Source of the DNA: Sodiomyces alkalinus F11
Taxonomy: Eukaryota; Ascomycota; Sordariomycetes; Glomerellales; Plectosphaerellaceae
Reading direction: 5' to 3'
Length of the DNA: 64,000 nucleotides
Assembly: GCF_003711515.1 (NCBI RefSeq)
Contig: NW_021167080.1
Location: 5,474,346-5,538,345, forward strand
This document shows positions 45,077 to 56,177 of the stretch, one piece after another (position 1 is the stretch's first letter; every line of letters begins with the position of its first letter). The translations under genes and the position numbers were made by a program. The notes under the pieces are model-generated. The model saw only the letters and a list, made by a program, of their open reading frames with translations, was not told the origin of the DNA and did not search any database.

Positions 45077-45898
45077 ATGGCCTCCAAGGCAGTCTCGAAA
45101 GCTGCGGGCGGCGTCATGGAGATCTCCAAGGTAACGTGATATGCATGCTGTCCCTTTCTCCGAGCGAGTTCATGCCCATGTACCGCCACTTCCCGACGAC
45201 GACTCTTCGCCTCTCCGCAAACCACGGCATTGTCTGGCAATCATGGCAAGCCAGTTAACATCCCGAACAGAAGCATACCCTTCAATCGACCGGTATCTAC
45301 GAGCGTATCCGCCGCGCCCTCGCCATTGACCCGAACCGCTCCTCCGGCGTGCCCCTCAACGCGACCTTCCGCAACCCGACGCCGGGCGCCCTCGATCCCC
45401 TCACCTACGACGACCCCGTCACCATTCCCGCGGGCGACATCGCCGACAATGCCTACTTCCGCCGCGACACCCGCCGTGCCTACCCCAAGCTCAGCGTGGT
45501 CTCGCAGTCCGACGTGGTGAGCCTGCTCACCGTCGGGTCCGCCGCGAACCCGAAAGTCGAGCTCATCGGCGAGGCGGGCGAGCAGGCCCTCGTCGAGGCC
45601 CGGGCTGAGGGCGAGAAGAAAGGCGGCCTCGCTGCGTTTCTGGAGAACAAGGGCAAGGCTATTGAGGAGGTCAGTAAGGACGTTTTCGTCAATGGCTTGC
45701 CGCCCACCCCGGCGGGCGAGAGGATCCAGGCCGACGGATCGTGGCATGTTTACAAGTTCAAGCCCAACGAGGATCAGGCCTATGGCGATGGGTGCGTCTT
45801 TTTCCCTTTGTCCAGGCTTTTCTGACTGCCGTATTCGAGGTTTGGGCACTGAATGGCTAACCTCATTTTCCAGCTATCCTTGCCGGACGTTCTCATGA
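45077..45898 (+). CDS. nuo-21.3: NADH:ubiquinone oxidoreductase 21.3 kDa subunit
   Basis: Three exons (45077-45130, 45271-45791, 45874-45898) encode 199 residues. The product matches what I know of the Neurospora complex I 21.3 kDa subunit: STGIYERIRRALAIDPNRSSG, VPLNATFRNPTPGA, TYDDPVTIPAGDIADN, YPKLSVVSQSDVV. It belongs to the accessory subunits of mitochondrial complex I. The final exon is only 25 bp and supplies the conserved end GYPCRTFS; without it the frame would run into intron sequence. The initiating Met gives MASKAVSKAAGG, followed by the conserved ISK segment. It lies tandem behind the peroxiredoxin gene and convergent with LTO1. Confidence 0.88.
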
Positions 45899-46241
45899 AC
45901 AGGGGTGGCGGGGTGGTGATGTTAAAAGACACAGGGAGCCTAGAGAGCGGCCGTGTATGAGAAGCAAGTCTTAGAAATCTTAGACTACCTAAGTTGCAGT
46001 CCTAAGCTACCATCTAAATTTTTATTTTATTTTTTTGTCTTACAGCTTCAATCCCCTCGTTGCACTTTACACGAACTACCTGTGTGAGGTGAGATATTTC
46101 AACTTGCCCGCCCATATCGTGCAGCCCTGCCTATCTTTCACCAATCCACATACCCGTGAAATTGCAGTCCAGTCCTTCGAACCATTGCGCCATGCTATTT
46201 GATGAGAAGCTCTCATTCCCACAACATATTGGACATTCTCT
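45899..46241. other. Convergent spacer NUO-21.3 / LTO1
   Basis: 343 bp, AT-rich with a T run near 46,020-46,040. Probably both 3' UTRs. Confidence 0.5.
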
Positions 46242-46790
46242 TCAGATCCTCGTGTTGGCCTCAGTCGTGCCAGGACCGGTCGTGGCGGCTTCCAGTGGCT
46301 GCTCCCCAACCACCCGCTCGATAACCTTCACTCGTCCCTGGGCCTTCTTGATGCGGTCGTCGAAATCGTTCACCGCTTCGTCGCTGTTTTCCGTGGAAAG
46401 TGTATCTGGCTCCACGAGCGCATGCAGGGCCACGATGTTCTTCTGCAGCCGGGCATTGTTGGTTGGTAGCGGCGGCAGGGAGCATTTCCGGGAACTCTCC
46501 TCTGCCACCCGGCTCTGCTGACTAGATAGACCGTCCGTGGTTGTGGCAGATGTTGATAACCGTGAAGGAGACGATGACGACAGGTGAATCCTGTTGGCCC
46601 AGACGAGAGACTTGCCATAGACTCGACCGCCCTCAAGAAATTTATCGAAGCCCTTGGAAATGCCGACAGAGCGGCCCTCTATCCTGCCTGCTAGGATGCC
46701 GTCTCGCGATCCTTGTTCATACCCTTCATTATAAAACCGGTCCTCCAGATTGAAGATGTCTTCGAAGGGGTCGGAAACGGACGAGGGCAT
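46242..46790 (-). CDS. LTO1: LTO1/ORAOV1 homologue (Yae1-domain adaptor)
   Basis: Single-exon gene, 182 residues from the Met at 46790. The conserved N-terminal domain reads DPFEDIFNLEDRFYNEGYEQG, then GSRDGILAGRIEGRSVGISKGFDKF: the deca-GX3-type repeat of Yae1/Lto1 proteins. In yeast, Lto1 and Yae1 recruit the ABC protein Rli1 to the cytosolic iron-sulfur assembly machinery, linking it to ribosome biogenesis. The C-terminal 100 residues are low complexity. An in-frame ATG six codons upstream (46808) exists, but the MPSSVSDPFED start fits the family better. Divergent from the YciI-domain gene. Confidence 0.82.
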   Translation of the reverse strand: MPSSVSDPFEDIFNLEDRFYNEGYEQGSRDGILAGRIEGRSVGISKGFDKFLEGGRVYGKSLVWANRIHLSSSSPSRLSTSATTTDGLSSQQSRVAEESSRKCSLPPLPTNNARLQKNIVALHALVEPDTLSTENSDEAVNDFDDRIKKAQGRVKVIERVVGEQPLEAATTGPGTTEANTRI

Positions 46791-47422
46791 CTTGTCCGTA
46801 TATCTCACAGAAGTGATTTTCTACTTTTTTCTTTTTTGTTTCTTTTTCGATAAGCCGGTAGGTTTCAATATAGAACCAATGCTTGTTGCGTTGGGGTATG
46901 TGTGAGGTTGCGGTATTGCGGTTCTAAAAAGCAGGTGGGGGGCAAGTTGGAGCAATAATTTCACGCGCTTTTACCTACTCAGATTCGAGAGTCGCCACGA
47001 TTAATAACCAGGGACCTTTTCTCTGTTCATAATGGGATCTTGGTCGTATTATAGAGAACGTTAAATTTGGGCAACCCAGATCACAAATCACTTTCTCCTA
47101 GCAATAAGTCTGTATTCTTTACGATAGTTTCCGATGGGTTCTATCCGTACTCTGTATATCCTCTTCAGGATTTCCGAGTTCCCGCTGTACGGCTCCGAGC
47201 TCGGCTTTGGAATTATATGGTACAAGCGTCAATTTTAAGGCGCCGGGTGACATCGACCCCTCACAACCTGTCCACATTCACCTAATGTATAGGTAATTAT
47301 TGGATAGCTCCTATTCGGGAGTCTGACGTCGGCTACGAGTACTTTACCTACCTGTTGCTACTTGTGTTCATAAGTTATAAGACCCAGTGCTTTGGGATAT
47401 ACCCATTTGGTCCACACACCTC
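46791..47422. other. Divergent intergenic region LTO1 / YciI-domain gene
   Basis: About 630 bp. No gene is seen; a pyrimidine tract near 46,820-46,850 lies in the LTO1 leader. Confidence 0.5.
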
Positions 47423-48125
47423 ATGGCCTCCCGTCTCTTCCCTCGACCATCATCACTGCTCAATTCCGTTCGCCTCAGGTCCCCTGGCCCATTTATAGCT
47501 CATCATACCACCTTCAGGATGTCATCCTCCTCCGTCCCTTTAAAGTACGAATGGCTCGTCGTCGTCCCCGACAAGCCCGGCGTCAAAGCCAAGCGCCTCG
47601 AAGTACGCCCGTATGTTCCTCCAACGTTTCCCCCCTTTCCCTCCCTTGGTCGTGCTTCGCATTGTTTTGGCCTCTTCTGACAATAGGCCCCAATCCGCCC
47701 TCGGTGACATGCAGCACGCATTTCGCCGACCTTAAGCCCAAGTTTGATGCTGGCATCTACAAGATGGGCGGCGCCCTCCTTGATGAAGTCCCTGAGGACG
47801 AGAGTGACCCGTCCAGCTTCAAGTTCAGCGGAAGTACACTCGTATGCATAGCTGAGACGAGAGAAGAGGTCCTTGAACACCTGAAAAATGACATCTACAC
47901 GAAGACCGGTGTCTGGGACCTTGATAATGTTGTTTGGCCCTCGCTGCACCCACTCTGTCCTGACCCACTGTACATTGCTGACGAGACTCGAACCGTAGGT
48001 CCAAATCTGGCCTGTAAGTTTTGATACTTGCCTCACTGAATCAACCGACAGGCCTGGTTTTCCCTTTATGTTGAGGATGGGCAACTAACATTGACTAGTT
48101 CAAGTGCGCCTTCAGGGCTCCGTGA
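47423..48125 (+). CDS. YciI-domain (YCII) protein, probably mitochondrial
   Basis: Four exons (47423-47610, 47715-47928, 47999-48013, 48099-48125) encode 147 residues. The YCII fold (dimeric alpha-beta barrel) covers about 38-147: YEWLVVVPDKPGVKAKRLEVR, PTHFADLKP, GGALLDE, GSTLVCIAETREEVLEHLKNDIY, GVWDL. The N-terminal 33 residues are Arg/Ser-rich and acid-free, like a mitochondrial presequence; Met33 could be an alternative cytosolic start. Exon 3 is only 15 bp (encoding VQIWP). It restores the conserved VQI-x-PFK-x-AF ending, which no two-exon reading gives. Donors are GTATGT, GTTGTT and GTAAGT. The biochemical role of the family is largely unknown. Confidence 0.78.
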
Positions 48126-48679
48126 TCGAAAACGATCACAGTGACCGCGTTCTGGTAAAAGCAGGGGGGCTGGGTTCCTGAGGGCTTTACCGCTGCCATG
48201 CTATAGTTCATCTGTCTCTTAGAAGAGGTAATTCAAGAGTCCCCCGCTCTTGCATGTCCGGACACGAGCTTTTTCCACATTTGCTGCTAGAGTCCCTTCA
48301 ACCCCCGGACCCAGCAGAACTCCCGGGGTCCATCCCCTTCCTCACGGCCGGGTTTGAAAGACCGTTTTGGCCGAGTTGGTCTTGTCACCGAAGAATCCTG
48401 AGCACAGAGAATGTATAAAAAAAATAAAAATAAAATAAAAAAGAAGAAATGTCGCCCAGACAAATCACCATGGTTCCATTTCGGCCTGCGAATGCGAATG
48501 CACCAGTGAGGGTCTCTTCCGACGACCATTATAAAAAAAAAAACGTACCCCCAAGATTTGATTAGCGGGCAATTCGACGAAACCCTTGTCTAAACCCTCG
48601 CTCTTCATCCTCACCGCCATGACTTAGTGTCACAGAGGGCTAAGCTGTTAATGAATTCCCTCGAGAACAAAGACTTTCA
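48126..48679. other. Convergent spacer YciI-domain gene / CUB1
   Basis: About 550 bp with A-rich runs near 48,417-48,445 and 48,532-48,543. No gene recognised. Confidence 0.5.
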
Positions 48680-50434
48680 CTAGACAGTAGCCCGTGTCTG
48701 AGTTTCTCGCCTGGGCTCAAGTGTGGTGTCGGCGAGAGATGCGGCTAGCTCTTCAGCCTCCGCCTCGGAGGTGCCAGGTCCCTCGACTGCCTCAGAATCC
48801 TCATCTTCGTCGGTATCGTCGTCTTGTGCCGGTCTTGTCTCTAGATCGACTCTCAGCTCGTAACATAATTCGTAGCACTCGGCAAGAAGCTCATTAACGC
48901 TTCCTTGCCCTTCCGGAATGTCACCGTTGAACATAAACTTTCCATCGACACGCATGTTATCGATCGAGTTGACCTGCAACCTCGTCAGCAGTCTGTCGCT
49001 CCTTGTCAAATGGGTGATGAAAAAGTACCGACCTTTAGGCTGTATGGGTACAGTTCCCTGATAGAGGACACCCCGCCAGAGTTTTTAACTTCAATGAGAC
49101 ACTTCTTCAGCGTCTGCAGTTGGTTGAATACTGGCTGTAGGGCTTCCGAGACGGGGTTCGATGAAATCATAAGGAAGTAGATGTAGCCGTAGCTTCTCCT
49201 GACCAAGTAGAGCAGTGTCTATGGAAATGTCAGTAGGTGCAGTTCCTATATCGGTGAATCATGAGGACATACCCGTTGCACGTAAAGCTCAGCCTTGTTG
49301 CCATCTTCGTCCAGCCAGTTTCCGTCGACTCTGCTCTCATCGATTCTATCCAGCTGCCGCTGGTAGTCATATAAGTCTGCTTCACGCAAGGCCCATTTGC
49401 TAGTGATGGAGAGTTTCTCCAAGTCGTTTCGCATGCGCACTAGCACATCATACGTGGACTTGAACGATTCCGGAATGACGCCTCGCCTATTTTCAATGCA
49501 GTAAGTATCAGCGACATCAAAAGTGAGATGGGTCGTCGCTGTGTACCTTTCTAAAACAATATCGGCCCACAAGAGACACTTTCTCAAGAGAGCATCAATT
49601 TCTTCACTTCCTGCAGGGTATTCGCCCTCGGGTGTCTTGTAGGCCCCGGACCTGAAGTTTGCGCTGATCTCTTTCAATTGGTCGCGGAGGTTCTTGACAT
49701 CGGACGAAGAGAACTGAAGTTCATTAGCAAAGGTGTCTATGTCCTCATTCGATTGACCCGGGTGGGACCGTACCTTAGACCGTGTGTTCGCCGCGGATAT
49801 CGACCGCAGAATGGATATAAGCTTCTCGTGGACCTGAGGCAGCGGCTCTTGCAGCCGATCGAGACGTTTACACAAGCTGGCCAGAGCCCGTTTGCAAGTC
49901 TCGAGACGATTGGTGAGGAGAGTGATCAAATAAGGCGAAGTGTCTGCGGGTGCCCTCTCGACGTTGCGGACGAGCAGATTGAGGGTTTCCGTGATGCTCT
50001 CAAGATCCTTGGCGCTGAACAAGTCCACCTCAGCAAGGTGATCCAGAAGCCGCTTGATCGTCGAGGTAAGGGCGTAGGCTGCGGGCGCAGTATTATTCTG
50101 TCCGATGGTCATGAATGAGAGGGACAGCAACTGGAAGCAGCTATCCAGGACCCTGTCCACTACAAGAATGCGGTCAGCTAGCGACCTGGGCGCACATTGT
50201 TATTAATTCCCTACCGATGTTCTCGTCGAGTTCTCCTTGGCTGGCAGACCGAGCTTGATTTAATCGACGGACTTGATCAATCGTTTCTCGGTAAAGTGGA
50301 AGGACATGTTGTTTCTGCATATATGTCTTACGATCCTTTTTGAGAAGGAGCAGCTTGTCGCGGACAATGACGAGCTTCTCGAGCACATCCTTTTCGGCCT
50401 CGTCCCGAGGCGGAGGCAGAGACGGAGTATCCAT
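48680..50434 (-). CDS. CUB1: UPF0662/DUF2408 conserved fungal protein (Cub1-like)
   Basis: Four exons on the minus strand (50434-50215, 50159-49273, 49218-49033, 48973-48680) encode 528 residues. It resembles S. pombe UPF0662 proteins and S. cerevisiae YPL260W (Cub1). The protein is mostly alpha-helical, with KLVIVRDKLLLLKKDRKTYM, then two DUF2408 segments. Distinct motifs are LDSCFQLLSLSFMTIGQN, PAGSEEIDALLRKCLLWADIVLERY, ESFKSTYDVLVRMRNDLEKLS and NSIDNMRVDGKFMFNG. An acidic C-terminal tail (DDDTDEDEDSEAVEG) follows. Yeast Cub1 has been linked genetically to proteasome and DNA-damage functions; no activity is known. All introns are phase-consistent; intron 1 is 55 bp. Divergent from the ribosomal P1 gene. 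Confidence 0.8.
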
Positions 50435-51371
50435 GTTGATCCGGTAGACGTTAGACCGCTAGGAACAAATCCAACCCCGTACGGCTTCTGCGTAAGAAGA
50501 GGAGGAAGAGGAGGAAGAGGAAGAGGAAGATGAGGAAACTCGGGGATGATTTGACGAGGAGAGGGCCCTGAAAGAAATGACCTCGCAGAGCGGATGGAGT
50601 AAGCAGCGTTGCTTGAAGCGGAGGAGTGGCGTGGTTTGCAGCTTAATTAATAAGGTGAGCTAGATACTGTACGTGTAGCTCATGGGCCTGGCTGTCGAGA
50701 GCCGATCACTGCGGAGAAGCGTACCAGGTACGTACGGTACGTACATACAACGCGAGTCCTCCAAGCCGCTTTCAGTGCCACCAGGGAAGCGTAAAGACTC
50801 GACTTGACGGATTGATGGACTACCGTAGCAGTCGATGCGAGAGTATCAAAGGTTGTAACTTCTGGTTATTATGGCTGTGAGAAAGTAGACGAGTTGAGCT
50901 TCTGGAATGTCCTCGAGGAGTCGACTTTTATTATACACGTAAAGCTCTTATACACGTACATCCAGATTCAAGATGCAGATGCAGGCTGGACGTCAGTGGA
51001 GCATAGGGATGGCGCGTGGGGGGAGGGGAACTTGGCGGCTGTGGAACTCAAATTGGAAGGGAGGGGGAGGGGTGTGCCGGTGACCCCCCAACTTTAAAGA
51101 ATTGTGTCCTCTCATTGGCTGCATGTCGTATCCAATCAAAGCACATCGATAACTCGGAACGGGAATTAATTCTGCCGAGGAATTTGATATTGTACGAATA
51201 GAAAGGGCACGGGAAAATTAGGTCTGAAGCCCTGCCAATTTTGCTGGACCCAGTCTACTTTCGTTTGGTGTCGCGATTGTCACTCTCCCACCTCTCTCGA
51301 GATTCTAACTTGCATCCCGCGCCAGCACGACAACTGATCACGTCTCAACCCGCACGATCAATCATCACACA
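50435..51371. other. Divergent intergenic region CUB1 / RPP1
   Basis: About 940 bp. A GA-rich tract (50,498-50,540) lies in the CUB1 leader, and a GTACGTACGGTACGTAC palindromic cluster is at about 50,729-50,746. No gene is seen. Confidence 0.5.
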
Positions 51372-51986
51372 ATGTCGACTGCCGAACTTGCCTCGTCCTA
51401 TGCGGCGCTCATCCTCGCCGACGACGGCGTTGAGATCACTGTGAGTTCCTGCCTTGGCCTCTCATCTTGGCTTACCAGTTTTCAACCTCAGTCACTCGGG
51501 GAATGGCGCAACCACCCCCACCACACACGAATTCACCCACTTCTCTCCTGGAAACGTATCTAACGATGGAAAACCCGCGATTATAGGCCGACAAGCTCCA
51601 GACCCTGATCAAGGCCGCGAAGGTCGAGGATGTTGAGCCTATCTGGACCTCTCTGTTCGCCAAGGTACGGCCGATCGAACTACGACGACAAGCCTGAAAC
51701 GACTGACAGCTGATGATTTTTTCTTTGGGAAATAACAGGCCCTCGAGGGCAAGGATGTGAAGGAGCTCCTGTCCAACGTCGGCTCCGGTGGTGGTGCCGC
51801 CGCTGCCCCTGCTGCCGGCGGTGCCGCTGCTGGCGGTGCCGAGGAGGCTCCCAAGGAGGAGGCCAAGGAGGAGGGTAGGTTTTGCATGAACACCCATGGT
51901 CTACAGAGTAAGAGCGTGGAGACTAACTCATGGCTACAGAGAAGGAGGAGTCGGACGAGGACATGGGCTTCGGTCTCTTCGATTAA
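51372..51986 (+). CDS. RPP1: 60S acidic ribosomal protein P1
   Basis: Four exons (51372-51440, 51587-51664, 51739-51874, 51940-51986) encode 109 residues. It has the P1 N-terminal helix bundle ([39 protein letters not shown]), an Ala/Gly hinge (about 63-86) and the universal acidic C-terminus [14 protein letters not shown]1/P2 dimers form the ribosomal stalk that recruits elongation GTPases. Three introns in a gene of this size is usual for fungal ribosomal-protein genes. The model is unambiguous because each exon matches a conserved block. Confidence 0.94.
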
Positions 51987-52428
51987 ACGACCTCTTTCCG
52001 CAACGACCATTTCTTCCTTCCGTTTGTACTTCGACTGCATGGCTTCTGGGGTTCTACGAATCGCACGATCATAAAAGGGTGGGCTGGAGGCACCAGATCT
52101 GGATGGCTGGGCAGAGTAGCTTCTCATGCGATACTATGATGAAGAATACTCACTACATGGAGTTTTCGGGTACAACCTCAAAAAAAAGAAATTCTGCAAT
52201 GAGTTGGACGGCCACGCACCATCCGTCACGTCGGCAGCGTTTTTCGTGAGCCTTTGTACACGTGCATTGGGGTCTAGATCCGAGCTATATGCGGTGCCTA
52301 CGGACCTTTTTTCGGTCACTTCATCTCGCAGGTCTCCCACCTATGGACGCGAGTCGTCGCCTCAAGGTTCTCTGTGATCTATCTCGCCCCTCGACGCTGT
52401 AGCAATCCGATATCCCGAAGGCCCATAG
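51987..52428. other. Convergent spacer RPP1 / UBX gene
   Basis: About 440 bp covering both 3' UTRs. Small frames here carry no domain. Confidence 0.5.
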
Positions 52429-53524
52429 TTACTTGGCGATCAAGACGGAGCTCGGCACGAGCCCTGCCTCTTTCAGTGTCTTGCTGAAGTCAGTGTGCCC
52501 TTCGAATGTCTTCCTGGGAAATGTCGTCGAGAAGCTGGTAATCTGGAGTCCGTTCTCCACCTGTAGCATCTGCGCAACCTCGAAGAGCGTGGTTTCGGCC
52601 GGAAGAGTCTTCATGACGTTTCCGTTGGCGGTCTGCAGGCGAAGTCGAGCCTCGGAATGGTTTGCTGTGACCTTGGGGAGGGAAGGCGGTGCCGCAGGGG
52701 TGGCAGCTACGGGCGCCCTGCCCTCGCGTGCTGCCTTTGCCTCCTCTGCCTTGCGACGCCTCTCCTCCTTATCTGCCTCGATCTGGGCTTTGATGCGCCT
52801 CTTCGCCTCCATGTCTTCGAGTTTCTCCTGTCGCTTCTTGGCGGCTTCTTTGATCTGCTCCTTTCGCTGAATCTCTTCCTTGAGATCCTGGGTCTCCTTG
52901 GTGGCTTTTTGGCGGATCTTCTCATTGCGCTTGTGCTCTTCTTTCTCTAGGAGGGCTTGGGTTTCTTTCTTGGCCTTGAGCTTCTCCCGTAGCTCCTCAA
53001 GCTTTTGTTTTCTCGCTTCTTCCGTGAGGGGAGCTATTTCTTCCGTCGACTCGGAAAAGTCGGTGTGGTCCCTGCGACCAGACAAGTTAGCTCGCCGAAT
53101 ACGAGGCATATAAAAGAAGGAGACAACGGCGTACGTCTTGGTGGCATGGTATGATGCAAGGTCCTGGCTTCGGAAGCGTTTACCGCAGTCGTTGCAAACC
53201 AGCGATTTGGCCGCTCCGCTTTCAAGGGCCGCGATGTTGGCCCTGACCTCGTCGGCGTCGTCATCGTCACTTCCGTTGTCGCCAGAGGCGCCTGCGCCTG
53301 CAGCAGCAAGCTCTTCAAGAGGTTTATCTTGGTTGGTTTCTAACCACTCCAGAGCACCTTGGACTATGGTCTCGTTAGCCTCAATGGGAAGAAACCCGGC
53401 AGGGAAGGGGTTGGTCAAGCATAGGTTGATCAAGCTTACGTCCACCACTCTTTTTGACAGCCAGCTCAGCTCGAGCACGCTCGAAGCCCATGTCGAGCAA
53501 GAGATCAAGATCGGACTGTGTCAT
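52429..53524 (-). CDS. UBA-UBX protein with zinc-finger-like motif (UBXN1/SAKS1-like)
   Basis: Three exons on the minus strand (53524-53440, 53363-53135, 53071-52429) encode 318 residues. The UBA domain is at about 4-40 (DLLLDMGFERARAELAVKKSG then LQGALEWLE across splice 1). A C2-H-type finger follows at 85-101 (CNDCGKRFRSQDLASYH). A highly charged coiled coil covers about 115-235. The UBX domain is at about 240-318, with RLRLQTANG near its start and TFPRKTFEG, where the FPR loop contacts Cdc48/p97. Such proteins link ubiquitylated cargo to Cdc48. The start is the Met two codons before the UBA helix. Divergent from the VAP gene. Confidence 0.86.
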
Positions 53525-54324
53525 GTTGACAGGCGTGACTTGTGGAGATCCACAGTATGGCAGGTTCTCGAGGAAGGGTTTGGAATAAGGAAAAGCAAGC
53601 AATGGTATAATGAACACTCAGTGACGGCCTGTTGTTCAGTAATGAGAGAAAGCTTGTAAGGTATCTAGGTGAAGATACCCGATAAGGAATTGCTGTGTAG
53701 CTGTGGTCTTCTAAGCACTCCAGGTGTCGTGTCATGTCTTAGCGGAACATTGCCCCTCCATCGAGTTGCAGGAGTGGACTGGGGACGTCATGTTGTTTCT
53801 CCGGGCCCGTTATTCTTAGTACCTACCTGTTATGGTGCATGGCGGATGTCGGACGTTACGTTGTATGAATATTCGATTTGATTATATAATCGATTTTGCA
53901 CACGAAGCTCGGACCACCTTCTAAGCCTTGGATTACGTCGTGACCCTGACACGGGAACGGGACAGACCACCCTCTATTGAGATGGGAAAGGACACTGCAG
54001 AAGGTCATCATATTACCAAGTAACCTTCTACCGTGCCTTCCGTACCTTACTTGCATCACGCCCAAAGTTCTATTCTCATTACGCTCCCTCAACTGGATTC
54101 TTACTCCGTGCGCGCCTGCTGCTTTGCTGGTTATTGTTTTTCTTCCCTTTCCTTTATCTTCACAACTCTATCCGCGGCCTGACTTCTTGGAGTCTTGGTC
54201 CTGTTGCCACTCATTTGAACCACTGGGCATCTTTTCATCTTTGATCTGCCTACTCCCGAAACCTCCTTGCCACGAATCTTCGGGCTCCCTTGACCGTATC
54301 GACCCACCTCAAAACTGATACAAG
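53525..54324. other. Divergent intergenic region UBX gene / VAP gene
   Basis: 800 bp, no gene recognised. CTTACTTGCATCAC and long pyrimidine tracts precede the VAP start. Confidence 0.5.
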
Positions 54325-55541
54325 ATGTCAGTCGAAATCGAGCCGTCCGAGCTGAGCTTCCAGCGTATGCCTCCCTATCTGCACGCGAGAGTACAACAGC
54401 ACCTCTGGCCGTTCATTTGCTGAAAAGGGTGCTGCAGAACCATTCACCAGGGAGCTATCCCAATACCTGAAGATCACCAACCTAAACAAGTTTCCTATTG
54501 CGTTCAAGGTATGCCGTGCTGCCATTTCTTTATCGCCAGGCTTAGGAGCTAATATGTGCAATAGGTCAAAACGACGGCCCCGAAACAGTACACTTCCCCG
54601 CCTTGCCCACACCCGCTCCGATTTCCATATAGCTCACCCTGTTTCGTCTGACCCTAGATACTGCGTGCGCCCTAACTCTGGTCGAGTCGAACCTGGACAG
54701 GATGTAGAAGTCAACGGTATGAGCTGGACGGAATATACTCGGCTTGGAGTGCCAGCTAACGTGTTCACAATAGTGCTCCTCCAGGCCATGAAGCAAGAAC
54801 CTGGTCCTGGCACCAAATGTCGCGACAAGTTTCTCGTCCAGTCTGCCCCCATTACAGCGGACAAAGAGTTTGCAAGCATCGTCCATGTTGTAAGATCAAA
54901 CCTGACTTCATGATATTGTGTAGACAGGTATGGACGCTGACGTCTCCTTTCACAGCTTGAATCTGCGGATAAGGCATCGATTCTGGAGAAAAAGATAAGG
55001 GTTAACTGGATTCCTGCCGACCAATCCTCTCTCGCCGCTACTACTCCTAGTCGCACTTCAGCGGGCGACAACTCAACGGTTAGTTTAGCCAACATCGAAA
55101 TGATACCCTTGACAAATGCTCAACAGCTTTTAGTCCGGTACGCCCGACGTAACCCGCACCTTTTCCTCCCCCAACGAGGAGAGCCGAGCGCGTCTTAGTC
55201 CCCCTCCCCCGTACGACGCCGACTCGGCTGCCTCCAAAGAGGAGGATGTCCGCTCCGAACACGACCAGTCGGTCGTTTCTGCTGCTGCGAGCGCAGTTAC
55301 CCACAATGCACAGTTGACATATGAGGAAATCAAGGAGAAGCTCGCGCAAGCCGAGGCGAAGATCCGGCAACTTCAACAAGACAGTGGTCTACGCCAGCGC
55401 GTTAAGAACGCAAGCGAAAAGGTGCAGGCATCTTCCGCCAAGCAGGCCGCCGCAGTGCAGCAGACTGTTGAAGGCGTGCCGGTTCAGCTGGTAGCTCTTC
55501 TGTGCCTCATCAGCTTCTTGCTCGCGTACTTCGTCTTCTGA
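54325..55541 (+). CDS. SCS2: VAMP-associated protein (VAP/Scs2), MSP domain
   Basis: Seven exons (54325-54364, 54438-54508, 54565-54587, 54658-54716, 54774-54889, 54956-55078, 55134-55541) encode 279 residues. The MSP domain covers about 1-125: PSELSFQ, PFTRELSQYLKITN, PIAFKVKTTAPKQ, YCVRPNSGRVEPGQDVEV, CRDKFLVQSAP, KKIRVNW. It is the site that binds FFAT-motif proteins. A Ser/Pro-rich linker, a coiled coil at about 205-230 (EEIKEKLAQAEAKIRQLQ) and a C-terminal membrane anchor (LVALLCLISFLLAYFVF) follow. Topology is tail-anchored in the ER, where VAPs form contact sites and recruit lipid regulators. Exon 3 is only 23 bp. Introns are dense in the MSP part and frame is kept throughout. Confidence 0.9.
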
Positions 55542-56177
55542 AAACACATGTTCGCGTGGATTTTTTGGTATCCCGTTAATCACGCCTTCAAGCCGGGCAC
55601 TCATTCCCTTGAGGACAAGAACGAATTGCATAGCAGAAACATGAGCCCATTGTTACTCGGTGGTTGTAATCAGGCCTGGCGAGGGTAAGCGCCCTAGGAT
55701 GCCCCATCTGTTCAGGGCTATATGAGTCGGGGAAAAGAGAAGCATTGCTGTTTCGTTGGAGGCACATGAGGCGTCGTTGGGAGGAGGAAGTCGCGGTAAT
55801 TCCGCCCCGGCGAAGGCTATGTTATTATGAGAGGCAGGGCCGTTGTACTGGATGAACCGTTTTACTGTACATCTATTCCCTTGCGTCTTGATTTCCACCT
55901 GGCTAGGCTAGCTCATATCGGTTTTCATTACATGTCTCTTCCCGCGCGTCTTTTTTCTTTGTCTCAATGTCATCACCATGCCACCAGGGCTACTTTGGTC
56001 GCTGACATGGCCAATTCCCGCCCACTACGAAGTTACTTCCAAAACCCCTAGTTGTATACATAATCGGAAAACGGGCAACAATATAGCCATGCTTAGCAAT
56101 GACAATCGGGAGCTGCTATACCGTTGGGCCGTACCATCCACTCGCATGTGCCTTGCATCGTGTCTGTACTGTACAGT
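55542..56177. other. Convergent spacer VAP / desaturase
   Basis: About 640 bp. No gene recognised. Confidence 0.5.
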
